DNA from: Arenicola marina
Taxonomy: Eukaryota > Annelida > Polychaeta > Arenicolidae
DNA: 64,000 nucleotides
Assembly (NCBI GenBank): GCA_964019135.1
Contig: OZ025256.1
Coordinates: 35,684,035-35,748,034, forward strand
Direction of reading: 5' to 3'
A model generated the notes under the pieces. It was not told the origin of the DNA and ran no database searches. It was given only the letters and a program-made list of their open reading frames with translations. This document shows, one piece after another, positions 57,241 to 64,000 of the stretch. A program made the translations under genes and the position numbers. Position 1 is the stretch's first letter, and each line of letters starts with the position of its first letter.

Positions 57241-60200
57241 GCAGGTCTAAGCCCCGGGCCGGGTCCTCGACCCACCAGCTGTAGCAGGTCTAAGCCCCGG
57301 ACCGGGTCCTCGACCCACCAGCTGTAGCAGGTCTAAGCCCCGGACCGGGTCCTCGAGCCACCAGCTGTAGCAGGTCTAAGCCCCGGGCCGGGTCCTCCAC
57401 CACCAGCTGTAGCAGGCCTAAGCCCCGGGTCGGGTCCTCCACCACCAGCTGTAGCATGTCTAAGCCCCGGGCCGGGTCCTCCACCACCAGCTGTAGCAGG
57501 TCTAAGCCCCGGGCCGGGTCCTCCACCACCAGCTGCAGAAGGTCTAAGCCCCGGGCCGGGTCCTCCACCACCAGCTGTAGCAGGTCTAAGCCCCGGGCCG
57601 GGTCCACCACCACCAGCTCTAGCAGGTCTAAGCCCCGGGCCGGGTCCTCGACCCACCAGCTGTAGCAGGTCTAAGCCCAGGCGCGGGTCCTCCACCGCCA
57701 GCTGTAGCAGGTCTAAGCACCAGGCCGGGTCCTCCACCACCAGTTGTAGCAGGTCTAAGCCCCGGGCCGGGTTCTCGCCCCACCAGCGGTAGCTGGTCTA
57801 AGCCCCGGGCCGGGTCCTCACCCCACCAGCTGTAGCAGGTCTAAGCCCCGGGCCGGGTCCTCCACCACCAGCTGCACCAGGTCTAAGCCCCGGGCCGGGT
57901 CCTCGCCCCACCAGCTGTAGCTGGTCTAAGCCCCGGGCCGGGTTCTCGCCCCACCAGCGGTAGCTGGTCTAAGCCCCGGGCCGGGTCCTCCACCACCAGT
58001 TGTAGCAGGTCTAAGCCCCGGGCCGGGTCCTCGCCCCACCAGCTGTAGCAGGTCTAAGCCCCGGACCGGGTCCTCGAGCCACCAGCTGTAGCAGGTCTAA
58101 GCCCCGGGCCGGGTCCTCCACCACCAGCTGTAGCAGGCCTAAGCCCCGGGTCGGGTCCTCCACCACCAGCTGTAGCATGTCTAAGCCCCGGGCCGGGTCC
58201 TCCACCACCAGCTGTAGCAGGTCTAAGCCCCGGGCCGGGTCCTCCACCACCAGCTGCAGAAGGTCTAAGCCCCGGGCCGGGTCCTCCACCACCAGCTGTA
58301 GCAGGTCTAAGCCCCGGGCCGGGTCCACCACCACCAGCTCTAGCAGGTCTAAGCCCCGGGCCGGGTCCTCGACCCACCAGCTGTAGCAGGTCTAAGCCCT
58401 GGCGCGGGTCCTCCACCGCCAGCTGTAGCAGGTCTAAGCACCAGGCCGGGTCCTCCACCACCAGTTGTAGCAGGTCTAAGCCCCGGGCCGGGTTCTCGCC
58501 CCACCAGCGGTAGCTGGTCTAAGCCCCGGGCCGGGTCCTCACCCCACCAGCTGTAGCAGGTCTAAGCCCCGGGCCGGGTCCTCCACCACCAGCTGCACCA
58601 GGTCTAAGCCCCGGGCCGGGTCCTCGCCCCACCAGCTGTAGCTGGTCTAAGCCCCGGGCCGGGTTCTCGCCCCACCAGCGGTAGCTGGTCTAAGCCCCGG
58701 GCCGGGTCCTCCACCACCAGTTGTAGCAGGTCTAAGCCCCGGGCCGGGTCCTCGCCCCACCAGCTGTAGCTGGTCTAAGCCACGGACCGGTTCCTCCACC
58801 ACCAGCAGTAGCTGGTCTAAGCCCCGGGCCGGGTCCTCCACCACCAGCTGTAGCAGGTCTAAGCCCCGGGCCGGGTTCTCGCCCCACCAGCAGTAGCTGG
58901 TCTAAGCCCCGGGCCGGGTCCTCCACCACCAGCTGTAGCAGGTCTAAGCCCCGGGCCGGGTTCTCGCCCCACCAGCTGTAGCAGGTCTAAGTTCCGGGCC
59001 GGGTCCTCCACCACCAGCTGTAGCTGGTCTAAGCCCCGGGCCGGGTCCTCACCCCACCAGCTGTAGCAGGTCTAAGTTCCGGGCCGGGTCCTCCACCACC
59101 AGCTGCACCAGGTCTAAGCCCCGGGCGGGGTCCTCGCCCCACCAGCTGTAGCTGGTCTAAGCCCCGGGCCGGGTTCTCGCCCCACCAGCGGTAGCTGGTC
59201 TAAGCCCCGGGCCGGGTCCTCACCCCACCAGCTGTAGCAGGTCTAAGCCCCGGGCCGGGTCCTCCACCACCAGCTGCACCAGGTCTAAGCCCCGGGCCGG
59301 GTCCTCGCCCCACCAGCTGTAGCTGGTCTAAGCCCCGGGCCGGGTTCTCGCCCCACCAGCGGTAGCTGGTCTAAGCCCCGGGCCGGGTCCTCCACCACCA
59401 GTTGTAGCAGGTCTAAGCCCCGGGCCGGGTCCTCGCCCCACCAGCTGTAGCAGGTCTAAGCCCCGGGCCGGGTCCTCCACCACCAGCTGCAGAAGGTCTA
59501 AGCCCCGGGCCGGGTCCTCCACCACCAGCTGTAGCAGGTCTAAGCCCCGGGCCGGGTCCACCACCACCAGCTCTAGCAGGTCTAAGCCCCGGGCCGGGTC
59601 CTCGACCCACCAGCTGTAGCAGGTCTAAGCCCTGGCGCGGGTCCTCCACCGCCAGCTGTAGCAGGTCTAAGCACCAGGCCGGGTCCTCCACCACCAGTTG
59701 TAGCAGGTCTAAGCCCCGGGCCGGGTTCTCGCCCCACCAGCGGTAGCTGGTCTAAGCCCCGGGCCGGGTCCTCACCCCACCAGCTGTAGCAGGTCTAAGC
59801 CCCGGGCCGGGTCCTCCACCACCAGCTGCACCAGGTCTAAGCCCCGGGCCGGGTCCTCGCCCCACCAGCTGTAGCTGGTCTAAGCCCCGGGCCGGGTTCT
59901 CGCCCCACCAGCGGTAGCTGGTCTAAGCCCCGGGCCGGGTCCTCCACCACCAGTTGTAGCAGGTCTAAGCCCCGGGCCGGGTCCTCGCCCCACCAGCTGT
60001 AGCTGGTCTAAGCCACGGACCGGTTCCTCCACCACCAGCAGTAGCTGGTCTAAGCCCCGGGCCGGGTCCTCCACCACCAGCTGTAGCAGGTCTAAGCCCC
60101 GGGCCGGGTTCTCGCCCCACCAGCAGTAGCTGGTCTAAGCCCCGGGCCGGGTCCTCCACCACCAGCTGTAGCAGGTCTAAGCCCCGGGCCGGGTTCTCGC

Positions 60201-61735
60201 CCCACCAGCGGTAGCTGGTCTAAGCCCCGGGCCGGGTCCTCACCCCACCAGCTGTAGCAGGTCTAAGTTCCGGGCCGGGTCCTCCACCACCAGCTGCACC
60301 AGGTCTAAGCCCCGGGCGGGGTCCTCGCCCCACCAGCTGTAGCTGGTCTAAGCCCCGGGCCGGGTTCTCGCCCCACCAGCGGTAGCTGGTCTAAGCCCCG
60401 GGCCGGGTCCTCCACCACCAGTTGTAGCAGGTCTAAGCCCCGTGCCTGGTCCTCGCCCCACCAGCTGTAGCTGGTCTAAGCCACGGACCGGGTCCTCCAC
60501 CACCAGCAGTAGCTGGTCTAAGCCCCGGGCCGGGTCCTCACCCCACCAGCTGTAGCAGGTCTAAGCCCCGGGCCGGGTCCTCCACCACCAGCTGTAGCAG
60601 GTCTAAGCCCCGGGCCGGGTTCTCGCCCCACCAGCGGTAGCTGGTCTAAGCCCCGGGCCGGGTCCTCACCCCACCAGCTGTAGCAGGTCTAAGCCCCGGG
60701 CCGGGTCCTCCACCACCAGCTGTAGCAGGTCTAAGCCCCGGCCCGGGTCCTTGCCCCACCAGCTGTAGCTGGTCTAAGCCCCGGGCCGGGTTCTCACCCC
60801 ACCAGCGGTAGCTGGTCTAAGCCCCGGGCCGGGTCCTCCACCACCAGTTGTAGCAGGTCTAAGCCCCGGGCCGGGTCCTCGCCCCACCAGCTGCAGCTGG
60901 TCTAAGCCCCGGGCCGGGTCCTCGCCCCACCAGCTGTAGCTGGTCTAAGCCACGGACCGGGTCCTCCACCACCAGCAGTAGCAGGTCTAAGCCCCGGGCC
61001 GGGTTCTCGCCCCACCAGCGGTAGCTGGTCTAAGCCCCGGGCCGGGTCCTCACCCCACCAGCTGTAGCAGGTCTAAGCCCCGGGCCGGGTCCTCCACCAC
61101 CAGCTGCACCAGGTCTAAGCCCCGGGCCGGGTCCTCGCCCCACCAGCTGTAGCTGGTCTAAGCCCCGGGCTGGGTTCTCGCCCCACCAGCGGTAGCTGGT
61201 CTAAGCCCCGGGCCGGGTCCTCCACCACCAGTTGTAGCAGGTCTAAGCCCCGGGCCGGGTCCTCGCCCCACCAGCTGTAGCTGGTCTAAGCCACGGACCG
61301 GTTCCTCCACCACCAGCAGTAGCTGGTCTAAGCCCCGGGCCGGGTCCTCCACCACCAGCTGTAGCAGGTCTAAGCCCCGGGCCGGGTTCTCGCCCCACCA
61401 GCGGTAGCTGGTCTAAGCCCCGGGCCGGGTCCTCACCCCACCAGCTGTAGCAGGTCTAAGCCCCGGGCCGGGTCCTCCACCACCAGCTGCACCAGGTCTA
61501 AGCCCCGGGCCGGGTCCTCGCCCCACCAGCTGTAGCTGGTCTAAGCCCCGGGCCGGGTCCTCGCCCCACCAGCTGTAGCTGGTCTAAGCCCCGGGCCGGG
61601 TCCTCGCGCCACCAGCTGTAGCTGGTCTAAGCCCCGGGCCGGGTCCTCGCGCCACCAGCTGTAGCTGGTCTAAGCCCCGGGCCGGGTCCTCCACCACCAG
61701 CAGTAGCTGGTCTAAGCCCCGGGCCGGGTCCCCGC
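57207..61735 (+). repeat. 42/43-bp GC-rich minisatellite
   Basis: About 107 units contain TCTAAGCCCCGGGCCGGGTC. They come in two kinds: 42 bp ending CTCCACCACCAG and 43 bp ending CTCGCCCCACCAG, followed by CTGTAGCAGG, CTGTAGCTGG, CGGTAGCTGG or CTGCACCAGG. CCCCGGGCCGGG supplies at least two CpGs per unit. Higher-order offsets include 721 bp (57,290/58,011), 1,233 bp (58,647/59,880) and 1,278 bp (59,880/61,158). Runs of 42-bp units keep frame and give long reverse-strand open stretches of a 14-residue repeat. Each 43-bp unit shifts the frame. These are not genes. Confidence 0.95.
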
Positions 61736-62478
61736 CTTCGGTGCCTCAGGGCCACAGCGGTCGCACAGCCAGAAAGGTGATCAGAAGTGATCACACAGTC
61801 GTCTGACGGTATTTCACAATAGCCTCAATATCGACTTGGCAAATTGGTTGACTGAGACTGTCGGTCGCGGACAGAATGGTGTGGCAGGGCTTTAGCTGTG
61901 GATATGCCGGAGGGGGTCATGCATCATTCAGGGAACGTTTCTAGTTTCGTCGGCATTGATGTGTTTACGAGCGAGTGGTCAATGGGGGTCTGTCGCTCGG
62001 AGATGCGATATTTACTATTTTCCAGGCACAATAGAAGAAGGAACTGCATCATTGACAAAGCCAGATGTGCACATGGCACTGGTTCGAGTTTATATCAACA
62101 AAAGTATCCCGTACTCTGTCCTTGTCTAGGACATGGTATGGGAGACTTGTGCTGAACAAAAGCTATCGCGCACGAGCACGCACTTCAGTAATATTGACCC
62201 TGGGAGGTGACGAACCGCCATGTTCTAAAATGTCCAGTCGCAAAACGCGAGAGGACTTTATGCGAGATGACTGACGGACCTCAAGTCATAATCGGCTGCA
62301 GTCAAGTGAGCGATAGAATAGGTTTTTCTAGGTTTAGTTTATTTATAACCAAATGGCCTCAGTGACATAAAGTTAACATTGTTCGTCGCAGAAGCAGAGC
62401 ATAGTATATAAGCTTATAACAACTTAATTTATGGAGAGTATCTTGGTTTTTTGCTTTCATTAGATTTACGAAATATGA
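61736..62478. other. Unique sequence right of the 42/43-bp array
   Basis: No domain is recognisable in the plus-strand open frames at 61,898-62,155 and 62,065-62,274. The stretch from about 62,300 to 62,478 may be the 3' untranslated part of the LINE fragment on the minus strand, since it directly follows that element's stop codon, but it cannot be assigned by motif. Confidence 0.5.
61777..61794. other. Perfect 7-bp stem hairpin GTGATCA-GAAG-TGATCAC
   Basis: Inverted repeat of 7 bp with a 4-base GAAG loop, about 40 bp right of the array end. Function unknown. Confidence 0.6.
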
Positions 62479-63187
62479 CTATGTCGCGTTAGCATTAGGA
62501 AGATATCGACTTCTAAGCTCCTGGTATTCTGGGCATTCACAGATAAAATGAAATTCGTCTTCTACAACACCTTCTACTTCATGAAGTGAACAAAAATTAC
62601 AAATTCTTAGGCATACTGTGATTCATGTGCGTCTTCCAACTTCAATTGCTAAGTCATGATCTGAACATCTAAATTTAGTTAAGGCAACCAAATATGTTCT
62701 AATAGTAATGATATATAGGTGGATTTCAGGTTCTAACAGTGTCTACTAAGCAGAATATGACCTTAGCTTAAATTGTTCATTAATACTACTGACTCATTCT
62801 TGATTTGCACAATCTGATAGGCGCTGTGAAAAGGCATTCATCAATAAATCAATATCATTAACTCCCTGATATATAAATACCTCACCAAATCCATATCTAG
62901 ACAATAGCAGCCTCACTTCTGATACCCAGTTACGCTTACCCTGTTCATCTTGACAAAGAAGTATATTACACACAGATTTGCGAGTCGACCATTGTCCATA
63001 CGAGTGAGTTTTAACCAGTATTTATCACACCTTACAAAATGGTGAATATACAGCGGTTTACGTCCGCATTCTCCTAAGACAGCGACATTACTTGTACTGC
63101 TGGATACACCAAGGATAAATTTTCAGTTATTTTATTTGTACTATTTGTACTTGCATACGTGAGTATTGGCAGTACCATTTTGTCAAA
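62479..63187 (-). mobile_element. Degenerate LINE (non-LTR retrotransposon), 3' end of ORF2
   Basis: Translating the minus strand in pieces gives motifs of the C-terminal region of a non-LTR reverse transcriptase. In order they are FDKMVLPILTYAS (from 63,187), KFILGVSSST and GECGRKPLY (near 63,100-63,050), NWVSEVRLLLSRYGFG (near 62,920), TKFRCSDHDLAIEVGRR (near 62,650) and the cysteine/histidine motif CNFC...EDEFHFICECPEY (62,601-62,524), then a stop at 62,479-62,481. This C-x2-C...H-x-C arrangement near the ORF2 end is typical of LINEs abundant in molluscs, echinoderms, cnidarians and lancelets. The copy is 5'-truncated, lacks the catalytic RT core, has a small internal deletion after the first motif, at least one frameshift and several in-frame stops (for example the TGA after CANQE, and TAA-TAG near 62,750). 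It is an old, dead fragment. Confidence 0.82.
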
Positions 63188-63210
63188 CTAGCTAGATGCC
63201 ATCTTTGGAG

Positions 63211-63292
63211 AAACCCCGTCACATTTACATACGATGTACTCTTAAACCCCATCACATTTACATACGATGCACTCTTAAACCGCATCCATTTA
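63211..63292 (+). repeat. 33-bp tandem repeat, about 2.5 copies
   Basis: AAACCCCGTCACATTTACAT (63,211) recurs 33 bp later as AAACCCCATCACATTTACAT (63,244), and a partial third copy starts AAACCGCATCCATTTA (63,277). It begins close to the 5' truncation point of the LINE fragment. Confidence 0.85.
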
Positions 63293-63844
63293 GAGTTCTA
63301 TCGGGGTCAAAAGCGTGAACCGCTTTGAACCCCATGTTATTGTAACATATAAGGTCGTTATTTTTTTCAAATTCTATATCAAAAGTACAAAATTCAACCC
63401 AAACAACCCTCTAATAGTCGTGACCCCAGCTCCGTTGAATTCAACCGTGTTGGCGGTTACGGGGTGCTGCGGTGATGTGCGGAACGAGCTCCCTCTGCCG
63501 GCGGACCCGAAACCTGAGTAGAAAGAAGATCAACATACCTGGTTATTATATAATAACTCACAACCGACTTCTCAGTCCGCTTCTTCTCGTAATATTGCAT
63601 TAGAAAGGTTGTCATAAAACGCGTGTTTACCAACATGCCGCTAAGACACCACAGAGCGACGAGTTAGATGGCGGACTGAAAGGTTAACAAGGCGATGGTG
63701 GAGAGGAAGACCCGACAGACGGTAGGACGACTCTCCGTGCATGACCACGTGATGTATTCATGTCTGCGGCGCTCATTGGGCATGTGAACAACGGGCTTCA
63801 CGCAGCATGATCGGCGCCAAGTAATGGCTGATAGAATACCTCTT
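63293..63844. other. Unique sequence before the final array; no supported gene
   Basis: Open frames of 64-68 codons at 63,315-63,521 (plus) and 63,664-63,858 (minus) have no domain I recognise, and the second runs into the repeat. CCACGTGA near 63,745 is an E-box. Nothing else seen. Confidence 0.5.
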
Positions 63845-64000
63845 GCCTTCCCTCTCACCGTGCCTTCCCTCTCACCGTGCCTTCCCTCTCACCGTGCCTC
63901 CCCTCTCACCGTGCCTCCCCTCTCACCGTGCCTCCCCTCTCACCGTGCCTTCCCTCTCATCGTGCCTTCCCTCTCACCGTGCCTTCCCTCTCACCGTCCC
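63845..64000 (+). repeat. 17-bp minisatellite running off the window end
   Basis: The unit GCCTTCCCTCTCACCGT repeats about nine times to the last base, so the array continues beyond the window. Variants are CCTCCCCTCTCACCGTG and one TCATCGTG. It shares CTCACCGTGC with the C-rich 13-bp array at 37.6-39.3 kb, but its period is 17 bp. Confidence 0.93.

Noticed and set aside
57057-61355. Open frames with GLDLLQLVVEDPAR or GPGPGLRPATAGG repeats
   Set aside because: Explained by 42-bp (in-frame) and 43-bp (frame-shifting) repeat units.
1-61735. CRISPR array
   Set aside because: The repeats are contiguous with no unique spacers, and the window is eukaryotic.
61898-62274. Open frames of 85 and 69 codons
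   Set aside because: No homology recognised and overlapping each other; length is within chance expectation.
63315-63858. Open frames of 68 codons (plus) and 64 codons (minus)
   Set aside because: Short, with no domain; the minus frame begins in the terminal repeat.
1-64000. Telomeric repeat
   Set aside because: No TTAGGG or related short telomere unit in tandem; CTAAGGG inside the 38-bp unit is isolated by unit spacing.

Overview
This 64 kb window is eukaryotic and almost certainly from an animal genome. It is dominated by tandem repeats: at least nine different minisatellite or microsatellite arrays fill most of it, separated by islands of about 0.15-1.2 kb of non-repetitive DNA. The evidence for an animal is a degenerate LINE (non-LTR retrotransposon) fragment carrying the C-terminal reverse-transcriptase motifs common in marine invertebrates and basal chordates, plus two copies of a tRNA-derived SINE. 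I cannot name the species. No complete protein-coding gene, tRNA gene, rRNA gene or CRISPR array can be supported. The long open frames across the arrays are by-products of repeat units that lack stop codons.

Layout: (1) 1-36,338 is one huge array of a 13-bp unit (GAGGTAATGGYGT), about 2,800 copies by length, carrying nested larger duplications of 299, 428, 1,234, 1,456, 2,911, 2,936 and 7,485 bp. (2) 36,339-37,561 is mostly unique sequence with a 51-bp duplication, a hairpin, a CRE-like site and a G-rich tract. (3) 37,562-39,300 is a second 13-bp array, C-rich (CACCCTCACCGTG). (4) 39,341-39,914 is an 11-bp array (AGGGTAACACC) interrupted by 370 bp of the first 13-mer in the opposite orientation. 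(5) 39,915-40,652 is unique. (6) 40,653-49,697 is a 38-bp array of about 238 units. (7) 49,698-50,331 is a CCACCT hexanucleotide tract in two blocks. (8) 50,332-51,242 is unique and AT-rich at its left. (9) 51,243-53,763 is a GGCC-based 12-bp array with 36-bp and 340-400-bp higher orders, interrupted by a SINE. (10) 53,918-54,200 is a second SINE. (11) 54,201-55,348 is unique and holds a possible pair of small minus-strand exons. (12) 55,349-57,206 is a 22-bp array. (13) 57,207-61,735 is a CpG-containing 42/43-bp array. (14) 61,736-63,844 is unique and includes the LINE fragment. (15) 63,845 to the window end is a 17-bp array that runs off the edge.

The arrays do not appear to form a gene system. 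They look like a hot spot for tandem amplification. Two of the array junctions lie at short inverted repeats, GC skew flips sign between adjacent arrays, and the largest duplication (7,485 bp, directly abutting copies with only two differences noticed) is very recent or an assembly artefact. The most unusual possible functional reading is that the 13-bp unit contains TGAGGTA, identical to nucleotides 1-7 of let-7 microRNA. A minus-strand transcript would therefore carry thousands of UACCUCA seed matches at 13-nt spacing. That is a hypothesis only; nothing here shows transcription.
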